This document shows positions 9,687 through 17,702 of a stretch of DNA of 35,620 nucleotides, in pieces. The DNA comes from Tetragenococcus muriaticus DSM 15685 (GTDB lineage: Bacteria > Bacillota > Bacilli > Lactobacillales > Enterococcaceae). The DNA lies in NCBI RefSeq assembly GCF_000423785.1, contig NZ_AUIQ01000014.1:1-35620 (forward strand), written 5' to 3'. Position 1 is the first letter of the stretch. The number at the start of each line of letters is the position of its first letter. The notes below the pieces were generated by a model. It was not told the origin of the DNA. It worked only from the letters and a program-made list of their open reading frames with translations, and searched no databases. Position numbers and translations under genes: made by a program.

Positions 9687-10403
9687 TTATTTAATCGGCT
9701 TTTTATTCGGTAAGCCTGGTTTTCTTGGATACTTTTTTGGAGTTTCCTTTTTCTTTGCAATAACTAAGACATGTCGTTGGTCTTGTGTATTAGGTAAATA
9801 AACTTCTCTATCTTCTATGAACTTCCCCCCTAAGAGGGCTATAGCTCCTTTAGCTTCTACCAATTCTTCTTGACTCTTAGCTGCTTTTAGCGCATAAAAA
9901 TAACCGTCTTTTTTTACCAATGGTAAACAGAGCTCACTTAATACATCTAATCGCGCGACGGCTCTTGCCATTACATAATCATAAAAACCCCGATGATTTT
10001 TTTCCTGACCAAATGTTTCCGCACGAGCGTGAAACAATTCGACTTGTTTTAAATCTAATTCGGCAATTAATGCACGCAGAAAATTAATTCGTTTATTTAA
10101 TGAATCAACAATGGTTACTTTTAATTCAGGAAAAATGATTTTCAGAGGAATACTTGGGAAGCCTGCACCAGAACCGATATCACAGATAGAAGCTCCTTGA
10201 TTTAATTCAAATGAAAAAGCTAACGCTACTGAATCATAAAAATGTTTTAAATAAACTTCGCTTTTATCCGTAATTGTCGTAAGATTGGTTTTTTGATTCC
10301 ATTTTACCAAAAGCTCATAATAATCTTCAAATTGGGCCATTTGTTTTGAAGATAGTTCAATATGATATTCACGAAGTTTTTGCCGAAATTCTTCAGGTAA
10401 CAT
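9687..10403 (-). CDS. rsmG: 16S rRNA m7G527 methyltransferase
   Basis: SAM-dependent RsmG (GidB), which methylates G527 of 16S rRNA; 238 residues, normal length. The glycine-rich SAM loop [16 protein letters not shown] lies at about 69-84, followed by [11 protein letters not shown] and the FxxVMARAVA-type segment ([12 protein letters not shown]). Loss of this enzyme in other bacteria gives low-level streptomycin resistance; this copy looks intact. The C-terminus is basic. It has its own promoter, with a GTGAAACA hairpin in the leader, and heads the parAB group. Confidence 0.96.
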   Translation of the reverse strand: MLPEEFRQKLREYHIELSSKQMAQFEDYYELLVKWNQKTNLTTITDKSEVYLKHFYDSVALAFSFELNQGASICDIGSGAGFPSIPLKIIFPELKVTIVDSLNKRINFLRALIAELDLKQVELFHARAETFGQEKNHRGFYDYVMARAVARLDVLSELCLPLVKKDGYFYALKAAKSQEELVEAKGAIALLGGKFIEDREVYLPNTQDQRHVLVIAKKKETPKKYPRKPGLPNKKPIK

Positions 10404-10422
10404 ATTTATCCCTTTCTTAATT

Positions 10423-10443
10423 GTGAAACAGCCATTGTTTCAC
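10423..10443. promoter_or_regulatory. inverted repeat of parS half-sites in the rsmG leader
   Basis: GTGAAACA (10423-10430) and TGTTTCAC (10436-10443) form a perfect 8-bp stem with a 5-base loop. These are the two halves of parS in everted order. The element starts a few bases after the predicted rsmG transcription start. A ParB or hairpin role is inference only. Confidence 0.45.
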
Positions 10444-10455
10444 GAACTGTTTTCT

Positions 10456-10484
10456 ACTGTAACGTAAAATATTTATCTTCGCAA
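10456..10484 (-). promoter_or_regulatory. rsmG-parAB promoter
   Basis: Minus strand: TTGCGA (10484-10479), 17-base spacer, TACAGT (10461-10456); the rsmG ATG is about 53 bases from the -10. Confidence 0.55.
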
Positions 10485-10523
10485 TAGGCGACCATGCATT
10501 TATTTCCCCTATTTGAAAAATAA

Positions 10524-10554
10524 ACACACTTGCCTTAAATAAAGACAAGTGTGT
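10524..10554 (-). terminator. terminator after the GT8 gene
   Basis: Perfect 9-bp stem ACACACTTG/CAAGTGTGT with a 13-base loop, followed on the minus strand by TTTATTTTT. It starts 5 bases past the glycosyltransferase stop codon. Confidence 0.75.
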
Positions 10555-10559
10555 ACGTC

Positions 10560-11384
10560 TTATGCACGAGCAGATTTATACCAAAAATATTTATATAAAG
10601 AAGCATAACGTCCGCGGTATTTTTCCTGCCATGGTTTTTCTTTCCCACAAAAATGTAAAAAAACGTTGTTACAGATCACCCAATTTAGATCCCATTCACC
10701 TCTACTAATTGTATCGTAAGTAGCGTTTTTTCTTACATCGTAATTATAAATTTCATCAGGAATAGGCAAGATTTTATCTCCATACAACCCATTTAAAATA
10801 TCTTGATCTGGTAATAAAAGATTGTATTGATTATCTTCAATAAATTGAAAAATATCTTCTGCCTGAATCTCTTCACGAGCTTTTGCTAAATTAATGAGTA
10901 AAACTCCTGAATTATAATAGCCTTCTGCTTCATAATTTTTTAATCGCACTTGATTAATCATTTTTGTTACATTAGTTAATTTTTTGTGGCTCGCTGCTGC
11001 ATACAAATATCCCTGAAGATCAAGTTCATACAAACTAGAAAAATCATTAATACATAACACATCTGCATCTAAATAAAGTATTTTGTTCACGCTTTTAGGC
11101 AAGTATTTATGTACCATAAGACGATAATAAATCGTTTCTGGATAACGAGAAGAAATAGGAGCATTATCAAATAATCGATCCTCTCCGATCACAAGTGGAA
11201 TGTATTCCATTTCCCATCGCTTACAAAATTCTTTAACCTCTTCTGTTTGTTTTAATAATTTCTTTTGTAGAACATAAATCGTAAAATGATGTTCATAAGC
11301 TGCATTTTGATAAATAGAAAATAAGGTCGTTTTCATCTGTTCAACAAAATTATCATCGATCGAAAAAAGTAAATTGATTTGCAT
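10560..11384 (-). CDS. family 8 glycosyltransferase
   Basis: A 274-residue retaining glycosyltransferase of the GT8 (LgtC/GatL-like) family, using a nucleotide sugar and probably acting at the cytoplasmic face on a surface glycan. Visible motifs are the N-terminal NLLFSIDDNF strand, the metal-binding DxD as LYLDADVL (Asp106, Asp108), YYNSGVLLINL, LPDQDILNGL and the C-terminal HFCGKEKPW. No membrane segment is seen. Start ATG 11384 is chosen because GAAGGAG lies 7 bases upstream. It stands alone with its own terminator rather than in a polysaccharide cluster, so acceptor and donor cannot be named. Confidence 0.88.
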   Translation of the reverse strand: MQINLLFSIDDNFVEQMKTTLFSIYQNAAYEHHFTIYVLQKKLLKQTEEVKEFCKRWEMEYIPLVIGEDRLFDNAPISSRYPETIYYRLMVHKYLPKSVNKILYLDADVLCINDFSSLYELDLQGYLYAAASHKKLTNVTKMINQVRLKNYEAEGYYNSGVLLINLAKAREEIQAEDIFQFIEDNQYNLLLPDQDILNGLYGDKILPIPDEIYNYDVRKNATYDTISRGEWDLNWVICNNVFLHFCGKEKPWQEKYRGRYASLYKYFWYKSARA

Positions 11385-11472
11385 TCGCTTTTCTCCTTCA
11401 ATCTTTGCAGTATTTACGTCCAAACTTCATTATATAATAGTGATTCATAAAAAAACATCAGCAATAATGATC

Positions 11473-11488
11473 CGTTTCACGTGAAACA
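11473..11488. promoter_or_regulatory. parS centromere site
   Basis: CGTTTCACGTGAAACA matches the Firmicute parS consensus TGTTTCACGTGAAACA at 15 of 16 positions and contains the perfect 14-bp palindrome GTTTCACGTGAAAC (11474-11487). It is intergenic, about 15 kb left of dnaA and 2.6 kb upstream of parB, a normal place for an origin-proximal ParB loading site. Confidence 0.9.
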
Positions 11489-11492
11489 AACA

Positions 11493-11582
11493 TTCCCGCT
11501 ATATTGGATGGACGTTGTTAATCGTTGCGGATTTGCGACGAAGACCTGCTAAACCGCAGGAGAAATCTCTCTATAGTTCGAA
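11493..11582. repeat. terminator-like intergenic repeat, copy 2
   Basis: Right half ACCTGCTAAACC...GGAGAAATCTCTCTATAGTTCGAA closely follows copy 1 at 4161-4200. Hairpins CGTTGC/GCGACG (11523-11540) and CCTGC/GCAGG (11545-11560) are intact. The left outer arm is degenerate (CCCGCTATAT at about 11495). It lies between the pepC stop and the GT8 gene, 5 bases after parS. Confidence 0.6.
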
Positions 11583-11624
11583 TAGTTTACTATTAATAGG
11601 ATTTATGTCACAGGCTCTTTTTTA

Positions 11625-12941
11625 TTAACGTAACGAATCCCACGGAGCAAGATCTTCTTTCTCTTTAGCGGCAACATGTTTATCTTCTGCTTGTAAGTAT
11701 TTGTTTTGAACAACGACTTCATAGACATAATCATCAAACCAAGCATCTGACATAATAAAATAACCCTTATCTCCAAGTTTCTCTCCCCAACTATTTTCTA
11801 CTTTCCATTTTGTTGGTTGGTCATCAATAAGGTCAACGCCCGTCATTGTCATTGCATGGCTTACTTCTCCATCGCGTGTGGCTAAACGTTCTGCTTTGTT
11901 CAGATGTAAATCTGTATCAAAAAGTTCACTTTTTTTGAAATAATTTGGATCTAAAATTCCTTCTTTACGGTCCATATCTTTTACTACATCGCAACCAAAC
12001 CACACCGTTTGCCCGTCTTTTAAAGAAGCTATTACTGCTTTTTTCATAGCAGTAATTCCCACATTAGCTAATTCTATCTTTTTCCCAGAAAATATATAGT
12101 CTTGGCTTGGCAATCCATACTTTTTCCCATATTCGTGATCAGGAGCATCTGCTAAGACCGTATATTGATCAAAGTCAACAGCCACATAGTCTTTAAAAAA
12201 AGTAGTTGGTGTTAAATTTCGAATATTATAATAGTTGTTGTCTTTATCTCGATATTCAAAGTCAAAAGAAGCCGGCGGTGTACCAAAAGCATAAACCAAC
12301 ATACGGTAAATTTCACGTAAGCAATCTACTTTATAAGCACGTAAATCCTCTTCATGAGTCGGAGTAACGACCATTTTTTTCATATGCGCTACCGCTTTAT
12401 GCAATTTCAAATTAATCATTGAAGAAATCTCAGCTGTTTTATCGCTATTATAAGTTTCTGGCATAGCGCTTTTAGGGACTAGACCATACTTATTGATCAA
12501 TGCAGGACCATTTGCCCACTGTCCCCCGTCATTGTCTCCCCATTCAAGCATAGCTAAAAACTCGCGATCATCTTCTGGTTGATCAATTAGCTGAATCGCC
12601 CACTCTAACATTTTATTCGCCTTTTCTAAGCGATCATAAAAAGAAAGATAGTTTTGTGAAAACTGAAAATCTTTTAAATTATACTTTTTAGCAAAATCAT
12701 GGCGCAAAGTATTTAAAGTAGCAAACAGCCAACACCGTCCGCTTTGCTTTTGATGCGTTACATCGCCCGTTTCCACTTCAACAGAAAACACCCGATTTAA
12801 GGCTGCCCTTGCATCAAGACTTTTGCTAGTAGCATTCACACCATTTTCTTGCACAGCACGAGCGATCACATGACTCGCTGGCACCTGCTTTAAGTCATCT
12901 GCAAAGTTAGCCAAATCTGCAAAAGATAAATCTTTAGACAT
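11625..12941 (-). CDS. pepC: aminopeptidase C (bleomycin hydrolase family)
   Basis: Cytoplasmic papain-like (C1B) cysteine aminopeptidase that releases N-terminal residues from peptides; 438 residues, the usual PepC length. The catalytic Cys70 lies in QKQSGRCWLFA with the oxyanion Gln before it; the catalytic His is in VSHAMTMTGVD and the Asn in WKVENSWGEK. The C-terminus, which plugs the active site in the hexamer, ends in a conventional PWDSLR. I choose ATG 12941 (MSKDLSFADL) with AAGAG 8 bases upstream over GTG 12950. It is monocistronic in appearance. In dairy and soy lactic bacteria it serves amino-acid supply and peptide turnover. Confidence 0.95.
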   Translation of the reverse strand: MSKDLSFADLANFADDLKQVPASHVIARAVQENGVNATSKSLDARAALNRVFSVEVETGDVTHQKQSGRCWLFATLNTLRHDFAKKYNLKDFQFSQNYLSFYDRLEKANKMLEWAIQLIDQPEDDREFLAMLEWGDNDGGQWANGPALINKYGLVPKSAMPETYNSDKTAEISSMINLKLHKAVAHMKKMVVTPTHEEDLRAYKVDCLREIYRMLVYAFGTPPASFDFEYRDKDNNYYNIRNLTPTTFFKDYVAVDFDQYTVLADAPDHEYGKKYGLPSQDYIFSGKKIELANVGITAMKKAVIASLKDGQTVWFGCDVVKDMDRKEGILDPNYFKKSELFDTDLHLNKAERLATRDGEVSHAMTMTGVDLIDDQPTKWKVENSWGEKLGDKGYFIMSDAWFDDYVYEVVVQNKYLQAEDKHVAAKEKEDLAPWDSLR

Positions 12942-13015
12942 TTGCTTCACTCTTTTCCGCTTATTATTTTTTTCACTGGATAAAGTTTATCATTGTCTTA
13001 GCAAAAATACAAAAC

Positions 13016-13044
13016 CCATGATATCAAGATAGTTGACATCATGG
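13016..13044 (-). terminator. terminator of the 14362-13053 gene pair
   Basis: Stem CCATGATATCA (13016-13026) with TGACATCATGG (13034-13044), one mismatch, followed on the minus strand by GGTTTTGTATTTTT. Confidence 0.7.
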
Positions 13045-13052
13045 ATCAAAAG

Positions 13053-13847
13053 TTATTTAGAATTTTTCTTTTTATGACGTTGACTACGACTCCCCACTTC
13101 ACTGCTTACTTCTGCTTCGTTCTTTATTTTTTTCGTATTTACATCTTGGGAAGGATTATCTTTGACTAGTAATTTCAAACGATATCGTTCATGATAACGA
13201 ATGCCATTTTTGACAAAATCTCCACCTACAATAAACAAACCTACTGGATCCAGTGCTTCTGTTTGATGGATGATTCCAATTTTTTCTAAATCTCGATAGC
13301 TTGTACCGATTTGTAATTCATATTGATCGTCTTCTATCTTTTTCAAATAATAGTAAGGGTGCAATGTATTTTTCATAAGTAAAAAGCCATCGCTATTTGT
13401 TAAATTATTCGTAGGTATTTTCTCTTCACTAATCAAAGATTGAATGTTTTCTTCTAACTGCAATTCATAATGGTCAACAAAATCTACTGCTACTTCACTC
13501 GTATTCGGCATCAAATTTTGCGAGATCTGGCTATCATTTTCAATATTAAACGCATCTTCTGGCAAATACTTAGCAAATAGTTGAGTGATGTCGCCCTTAA
13601 CATTTTTATCAAAAAAATAATAAATGAAATTTAAAACCACGAAATAAAACAAAATAACAAAAACAAGAAGGTATAGACTAAATTGGATATAATTTTGATT
13701 TACCCATAACCCATACACAATACGTAAGATATAAAGTGTAGGAAAAAGACTTAATATCGTATAAGCGCGGTTTAAATATTTCGGGCTAATATCCAAATAC
13801 CACAAAAACTTATGAAATCCATTGATAATATCTAATAAAAAGGTCAT
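13053..13847 (-). CDS. membrane protein of unknown function, C-terminal soluble domain
   Basis: A 264-residue protein not firmly recognised. Two or three hydrophobic segments (about 29-48, 55-78, with a weaker amphipathic start at 1-20) are followed by an acidic linker and a soluble domain (about 140-240) containing the repeated-looking strands YYYLKKIEDDQYELQIG and YRDLEKIGIIHQTEALDP. The tail (about 242-264) is highly basic (RSQRHKKKNSK). It may belong to a Lactobacillales family filed as DUF6681, from memory only. It overlaps the preceding gene by an ATGA junction, so translation is coupled, and both end at a shared terminator. No catalytic motif is visible. Confidence 0.7.
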   Translation of the reverse strand: MTFLLDIINGFHKFLWYLDISPKYLNRAYTILSLFPTLYILRIVYGLWVNQNYIQFSLYLLVFVILFYFVVLNFIYYFFDKNVKGDITQLFAKYLPEDAFNIENDSQISQNLMPNTSEVAVDFVDHYELQLEENIQSLISEEKIPTNNLTNSDGFLLMKNTLHPYYYLKKIEDDQYELQIGTSYRDLEKIGIIHQTEALDPVGLFIVGGDFVKNGIRYHERYRLKLLVKDNPSQDVNTKKIKNEAEVSSEVGSRSQRHKKKNSK

Positions 13848-14362
13848 TGTTCATCACCTTCTTCAGGCGTTTGTTGTTGATTTGGTTGGTTCTCTGGCGA
13901 ATCTTGTTGATTTTGCTGTTGTTCGCCTTGGTTTTCTTGTTCTTGTGGTTCATTTTCTTGTTCCGGGTTATCTTGCTGGTTACTTGGAGACTCCTGTTGG
14001 TTTCTTGCTGGTTGTTCCCCAGAGTCTGGCGTTTGTTCAGCTGAGGAGCTTGGTTCAGTCTCCTGTTGTACACCTTCCCCTGTATTTGCAGAACCTTCTT
14101 CAAGACCATTATCCGTTTCTTGTGTTTGTTGTAAGCTATTATCTTCGCTTCCATCCAAAGATGCTGTATCGGAAGTTTCAATTCCTCCATCTGTATCATC
14201 TGTACTCACAGAAACTTCTGTAGTGGTTTCAGTAGTCGTTGTCTCTGTCTCTGCTACTGGTTGACGATAGCTTCTCCCATTAACAACTCCCGTAGCTGTT
14301 GCGATGATAAGAGAAAAAGTCACCAGCGCAAATGGCTTTAGAATCGGTGGTACCTTTTTCAT
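13844..14362 (-). CDS. low-complexity secreted or membrane-anchored protein
   Basis: A 172-residue protein with a short basic N-terminus and one hydrophobic segment (about 9-30, ILKPFALVTFSLIIATATGVV), either an uncleaved anchor or a signal peptide. Everything after residue 35 is low complexity: a Thr/Glu/Ser stretch (36-60), then Asp/Ser/Gly, then a Gln/Glu/Asn/Pro tail to the C-terminus. There is no LPXTG or lipobox. Start ATG 14362 has GGAGGAG upstream and an extended -10 promoter. The tail bias leaves long open frames on the opposite strand that should not be annotated. The stop overlaps the start of the next membrane protein (ATGA), suggesting that the two products work together, perhaps as an envelope spacer. 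Function unknown. Confidence 0.75.
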   Translation of the reverse strand: MKKVPPILKPFALVTFSLIIATATGVVNGRSYRQPVAETETTTTETTTEVSVSTDDTDGGIETSDTASLDGSEDNSLQQTQETDNGLEEGSANTGEGVQQETEPSSSAEQTPDSGEQPARNQQESPSNQQDNPEQENEPQEQENQGEQQQNQQDSPENQPNQQQTPEEGDEQ

Positions 14363-14388
14363 GTAAATGCTCCTCCTTTGTTTTTTTC

Positions 14389-14397
14389 ATTATAGCA
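14389..14397 (-). promoter_or_regulatory. extended -10 promoter for the 14362-13053 pair
   Basis: Minus strand TGC-TATAAT (14397-14389), a perfect -10 with TG extension; no good -35. GGAGGAG follows before the ATG at 14362. Apart from this promoter I see nothing in 14398-14504. Confidence 0.6.
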
Positions 14398-14504
14398 CTA
14401 GAAACTTATTTTTTTCTTACGAATGTTTGAAGAATTTGTTTATTTCATGAAAAATACCAGAACAATAATGGTTTGCTGAATATTTTTCATATCATTTTTA
14501 ATTA

Positions 14505-14745
14505 TCAATCATCACTATTTTTTTTGTAATTTAGCGCATCTTTTCTACGAATATCAAAAATCGTTCTTATATTCAATTTTCCCTTATCGGAAAGTAATCT
14601 TTGAGCGTTCTCTAATTGATGAATCGTTTCCTCCCCGCCTTCAAAATCACCAAAGTAAAGCTCATATATTGCTAACCAAAATTTTAGCGTAATTTTTCCT
14701 TCTAAATCAAGTTGGCTCTCATTAAGTTTATTTATGAATTTTTTA
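14505..14745 (-). pseudogene. C-terminal remnant of a regulator-like protein
   Basis: An open minus-strand frame ending at TGA 14507-14505 encodes roughly 75 residues with clear protein character (FAGKKFINKLNESQ, then LKFWLAIYELYFGDFEGGEE, then LLSDKGKLNIRTIFDIRRK) but has no start codon or ribosome-binding site. The helical, TPR-like pattern resembles the C-terminus of Rgg/MutR-type regulators; this assignment is weak. At its 5' side it runs into the oppositely oriented MFS remnant, so the junction near 14745 looks like a deletion or rearrangement endpoint. The antisense of the MFS part stays open by chance, so the exact boundary cannot be read. Confidence 0.5.
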
Positions 14746-15201
14746 CCTGCAAAAAAAGGGACCTTTTTAAAAATAATGATTTCAGTATTTTCCTTGGGGA
14801 TAGAAGTGTTATTATTGGGAATTCTTTTCCAAAATATGGATCAACTATTCTCAATCACTTTATACGGAGGTATTGTTTCATTTTTCATTGGGTTTTCTTT
14901 AGCTATCATAGAAGTGAACAATATGGTTTACTTACAAAAAACAATCACAACGGAATTTCTTGGTCGCGTCATGTCCATTCTTACTACGGCTAATCGGGCT
15001 CTTTTGCCCATCGGTTCTTTAATTTATACCTTTTTATTTGATAGTATAACGTTTGGCCCATATATATTCATGGGAAATGGGATTTTGTGTATTACTTTTG
15101 GCTTATTGGCATTTCCAAGGTTACTAAAATCAGTTAAAAAAGATCATTTATTTATAAAGGAACATAAAAGCAATAAAAATAGCGAAGAATTGCTAAAATA
15201 A
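14734..15201 (+). pseudogene. C-terminal fragment of an MFS transporter
   Basis: The 155-codon frame encodes about four membrane segments (about 13-32, 39-60, 92-110, 113-130) with the loop motif LQKTITTEFLGRVMSI typical of MFS exporters of the Mef/EntS-like group, and a basic C-terminus. A full transporter has about 400 residues and 12 segments, so the first two thirds are missing. The apparent start lies in sequence belonging to the minus-strand remnant and has no ribosome-binding site. The 3' end is intact, but the lctO terminator hairpin overlaps its last codons. I read it as a non-functional remnant. Confidence 0.72.
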
Positions 15202-15214
15202 GCATTTCTTCGCT
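15181..15214 (-). terminator. lctO terminator, overlapping the MFS remnant 3' end
   Basis: Stem AGCGAAGAA..GCT (15181-15194) with AGC..TTCTTCGCT (15201-15214). On the minus strand it is followed by ATTTTTATT, as expected for the end of the lrgAB-lctO transcript. Confidence 0.7.
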
Positions 15215-15240
15215 ATATACTTCTAAGTTATATCTTTTTA

Positions 15241-16386
15241 TTATTTAATATCAAATAAACGTGCTTTCTTGATATCTTCAATGGTTTGCGTACCGGCTAA
15301 TTGCATTACTCGTTTTAAATCTTTTTCGAAATATTCGAAAACAGATTTCACACCTTGCCATCCACCTAAAGCTAAGCCATATAACACAGGGCGACCGATA
15401 CCTACGATATCTGCACCTGCAGCTAGAGCTTTAAACATATGTTCACCGCGGCGGATACCACTATCAAAAACGATAGGCGCACGACCTTGGACTGCTTGGC
15501 TAATAGCTTCTAAGGCTTCAAAAGAACCTGGAGCACCGTCTAGCTGTCTGCCCCCATGATTTGATACCCAAATGCCATCAGCCCCTGCTCCAATCGCTGA
15601 CATCGCATCTTCTGGCGTTTGTACTCCTTTGACAAATACTGGCAAACCAGAATATTCTTTTAGGAAACGAACATCATCTGTACTAATTTTTTGTTTAGAT
15701 TGAGCATAAATATTATTTAACGACATATTTTTAGCGTCACCTTTTAAATAGCGAGAAACAATCGGCATGCCAAATGGGTACACAAACTTGTTACGGTCAT
15801 CTCTATCACGGTTTCCGCCTAATGTTGCGTCTGCTGTCAAAATAATGGCACTAGCACCATCGGATTTAGCTTCATCAATAATATTTTTATTCATTTCATC
15901 ATCTTTTGACATGTAAATTTGGAACCAGCGTTTATTATCTTTTAGTCCTTCTTCTATTTCAGAAAAACTAGCACCAGAATAAGCACTAATCGACATGATA
16001 GATCCACCAAACTCTGCGATCCCTCTTGCTGTTCCAGCTTCTTTCGTTTGATGTGCTAACCCATGAGCGGCAATCGGCGACATAACAAAAGGGACTTTTA
16101 ATTCTTCGCCAAAAATCGAGGTGCTGGTTTCAGGAAATTCTACATCTGCTAATACACGAGGTAAGATCCCTTTTTTATCCCATACTTTTGTATTTTGTTT
16201 TAAGGTAAATTCGTCCCCAGATGCTCCTGACATATAATCAAAACCACCTTTAGGAACCACTTCTTTTGCTTTTTCTTCTAATTCATAAGTATTAATTACT
16301 TCGACTTCATTGATATTTTTTGGCGCATCATAACCACCGTTATTTACGTCTTCTTTATTTTCTTCTGTAATATCTTTTTTTGCCAT
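15241..16386 (-). CDS. lctO: L-lactate oxidase (FMN-dependent)
   Basis: Oxidises L-lactate to pyruvate using O2 and producing H2O2; 381 residues. The sequence follows the Aerococcus viridans enzyme almost throughout: [13 protein letters not shown] with the active-site Tyr (Tyr51 here), [10 protein letters not shown] with the Ala that favours oxidase over dehydrogenase or monooxygenase activity, [23 protein letters not shown] with the substrate Arg, the catalytic His in [10 protein letters not shown], and the FMN-phosphate site DSGIRRGEH / GIGRPVLYG. Start ATG 16386 has GAAGGAG 8 bases upstream. It is the last gene after lrgA-lrgB, 25 bases from the lrgB stop. An N-terminal extension of about 10 residues compared with Aerococcus is acidic and probably disordered. 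Substrate range is inferred from similarity. Confidence 0.92.
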   Translation of the reverse strand: MAKKDITEENKEDVNNGGYDAPKNINEVEVINTYELEEKAKEVVPKGGFDYMSGASGDEFTLKQNTKVWDKKGILPRVLADVEFPETSTSIFGEELKVPFVMSPIAAHGLAHQTKEAGTARGIAEFGGSIMSISAYSGASFSEIEEGLKDNKRWFQIYMSKDDEMNKNIIDEAKSDGASAIILTADATLGGNRDRDDRNKFVYPFGMPIVSRYLKGDAKNMSLNNIYAQSKQKISTDDVRFLKEYSGLPVFVKGVQTPEDAMSAIGAGADGIWVSNHGGRQLDGAPGSFEALEAISQAVQGRAPIVFDSGIRRGEHMFKALAAGADIVGIGRPVLYGLALGGWQGVKSVFEYFEKDLKRVMQLAGTQTIEDIKKARLFDIK

Positions 16387-16411
16387 TTCTAATTCTCCTT
16401 CTTTCATTTCT

Positions 16412-17119
16412 TTATCTAAAAAATATGTTCAATAAAATCTCCGCAATGGGAGATATAAGAACGACAGTAAGTCCAGTAACTACAACAGACAAACTCGACA
16501 TTGCTCCTTGAACTTCTCCCATCTCGATCGCTTTTGTTGTTCCCATGGCGTGAGCCCCCGTTCCAAGTGCAATCCCTTGTGCTACTGGATCATTAATCTT
16601 CATGATTTTAAATAAGCCGGGGCCAATAGCCGCTCCTAAGATCCCAGTAAAGACCACAACCGCCACAGTTAACGATTCCAAACCTCCCAATGATTCTGAT
16701 ACACCTACAGCAATTGCTGTAGTAATTGATTTTGGATAAAGTGTTGCAAAGAGCTCTCCATCAAAAAAGAAAAGTAAGTAAAGAGCTAAAATCAAAATCG
16801 TATGCAACAACACACCAGAAATAATCCCTGTAAGAATAGGGATATAGTTCTCTTTTAAATACTGATAGTTATTTTCTAACTTAATCGCTAAACAAACGGT
16901 TGCTGGTGTGATCCAAATACTTAAAAATTGTCCGCCGTTATCATAAGCTGTTTGAGGAATATCAAATACTAATAAAAAAACAATGACACATATAATTGCA
17001 AAAATCAACGGGGTAAAAATCGCCAATTGCCATTTTTGATGTAATTTTAAGCCAAGAAGGTAAAAGAAAAGCGTTAAAAAAATCCCGAAAAATGGATCGC
17101 TAACAAATGCATCAAGCAT
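16412..17119 (-). CDS. lrgB: LrgB-family membrane protein
   Basis: A 235-residue LrgB/CidB/YohK-type polytopic membrane protein with about six to seven hydrophobic segments and the conserved [17 protein letters not shown] and [17 protein letters not shown] signatures. Partner of LrgA. The family was first described as holin/antiholin-like, but homologues in Bacillus subtilis (PftB) and Streptococcus mutans take part in pyruvate transport. The lactate oxidase gene directly downstream, which makes pyruvate, favours the transport reading here. Start ATG 17119 overlaps lrgA by 8 bases, with GGGAGG about 10 bases upstream. Confidence 0.93.
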   Translation of the reverse strand: MLDAFVSDPFFGIFLTLFFYLLGLKLHQKWQLAIFTPLIFAIICVIVFLLVFDIPQTAYDNGGQFLSIWITPATVCLAIKLENNYQYLKENYIPILTGIISGVLLHTILILALYLLFFFDGELFATLYPKSITTAIAVGVSESLGGLESLTVAVVVFTGILGAAIGPGLFKIMKINDPVAQGIALGTGAHAMGTTKAIEMGEVQGAMSSLSVVVTGLTVVLISPIAEILLNIFFR

Positions 17120-17495
17120 TTTCTTCTACCTCCCTTATTGCCTTATTCTTTTCCACTTTATTTTTCGCTTTTTGCACAATAGTACCGACTAGGGTCAAAA
17201 CCGTAATTAAGGAAATAACGATAATACATAAAAGTCGTCCCCAAATAGAAGCTAAAATATCTAAATGAGCCATTAACCCCACTCCTGCTGGAACAAAAAA
17301 GATTGCCATATTTCCAGTTAAGAAATTTCCTACATCAGCAACTCTTTCCATATTTAGCCAACCAAAATGTAAAGCAAAAAATAACAATACCATTCCAATC
17401 ACGCTACCAGGAATAGCAATAGGAATAAGTAACGACAGCACTTCTCCTGCAAGCGCAAACAAAAAGATCCAGAAAATCTGCTTGATATATTTCAC
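17112..17495 (-). CDS. lrgA: LrgA/CidA-family membrane protein
   Basis: A 127-residue protein with four hydrophobic segments (about 5-25, 29-46, 60-80, 83-108) and the family pattern SLLIPIAIPGSVIGMVLLFFALHFGWL, then FLTGNMAIFFVPAGVGLM. The C-terminus is cytoplasmic and highly charged. I choose GTG 17495 because GAAAGGAG lies 6 bases upstream; the longer frame from ATG 17513 would place that ribosome-binding site inside the gene. It is first in lrgA-lrgB-lctO and is divergent from a LysR-type gene, the usual regulator arrangement for cid/lrg operons. Confidence 0.92.
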   Translation of the reverse strand: MKYIKQIFWIFLFALAGEVLSLLIPIAIPGSVIGMVLLFFALHFGWLNMERVADVGNFLTGNMAIFFVPAGVGLMAHLDILASIWGRLLCIIVISLITVLTLVGTIVQKAKNKVEKNKAIREVEENA

Positions 17496-17570
17496 AAAAT
17501 TCTCCTTTCTCATTTTACTAAAACAAATAAAAGGTGAACAAACTTTTAGCTTATCCGATTAAAATAGTAA

Positions 17571-17599
17571 AAAATATTCTTTATAAAGCTTATTGTAAA
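17571..17599 (-). promoter_or_regulatory. lrgAB-lctO promoter
   Basis: Minus strand: TTTACA (17599-17594), 17-base spacer, TATTTT (17576-17571). A 10-bp palindrome CTTTATAAAG (17579-17588) lies in the spacer and could be part of a LysR-type binding site. Confidence 0.65.
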
Positions 17600-17607
17600 C
17601 GCTTTTT
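17593..17607. promoter_or_regulatory. cre site (CcpA operator) on the lrgA -35
   Basis: TTGTAAACGCTTTTT fits the catabolite-responsive element consensus WTGNAANCGNWNNCW with one mismatch (T for the final C). It covers the -35 of the lrgAB-lctO promoter, a repressing position, so glucose should shut the operon through CcpA. Confidence 0.7.
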
Positions 17608-17644
17608 TTATTTGTTTATATTTACTATATCATAAGCAATTTCT

Positions 17645-17674
17645 TTGTGAAATATAGATTCTTTATGCTATTAT
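17645..17674 (+). promoter_or_regulatory. lysR promoter
   Basis: TTGTGA (17645-17650), 18-base spacer, TATTAT (17669-17674) preceded by TGC as an extended -10. The ATG is at 17703. Confidence 0.55.
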
Positions 17675-17702
17675 AAGTAAAATTTATAAGAAAGAGAATT
17701 CG

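Noticed and set aside
13860-14040. Tandem repeat or CRISPR-like array
   Set aside because: The apparent repetition is codon-level Gln/Glu/Asn/Pro low complexity with no regular unit or spacer length.
13822-14223. Plus-strand frame of 133 codons opposite the low-complexity protein
   Set aside because: The CAA/GAA-rich bias of the minus-strand gene removes stops from the complement; the frame gives an implausible Leu/Val-rich product and has no ribosome-binding site.
14712-14993. 93-codon plus-strand frame overlapping the MFS remnant
   Set aside because: It is a different frame from the one with membrane segments and the GRVMS motif, and contains no recognisable domain.
14505-15201. Insertion sequence as cause of the remnants
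   Set aside because: No transposase fragment, terminal inverted repeats or target duplication could be seen.
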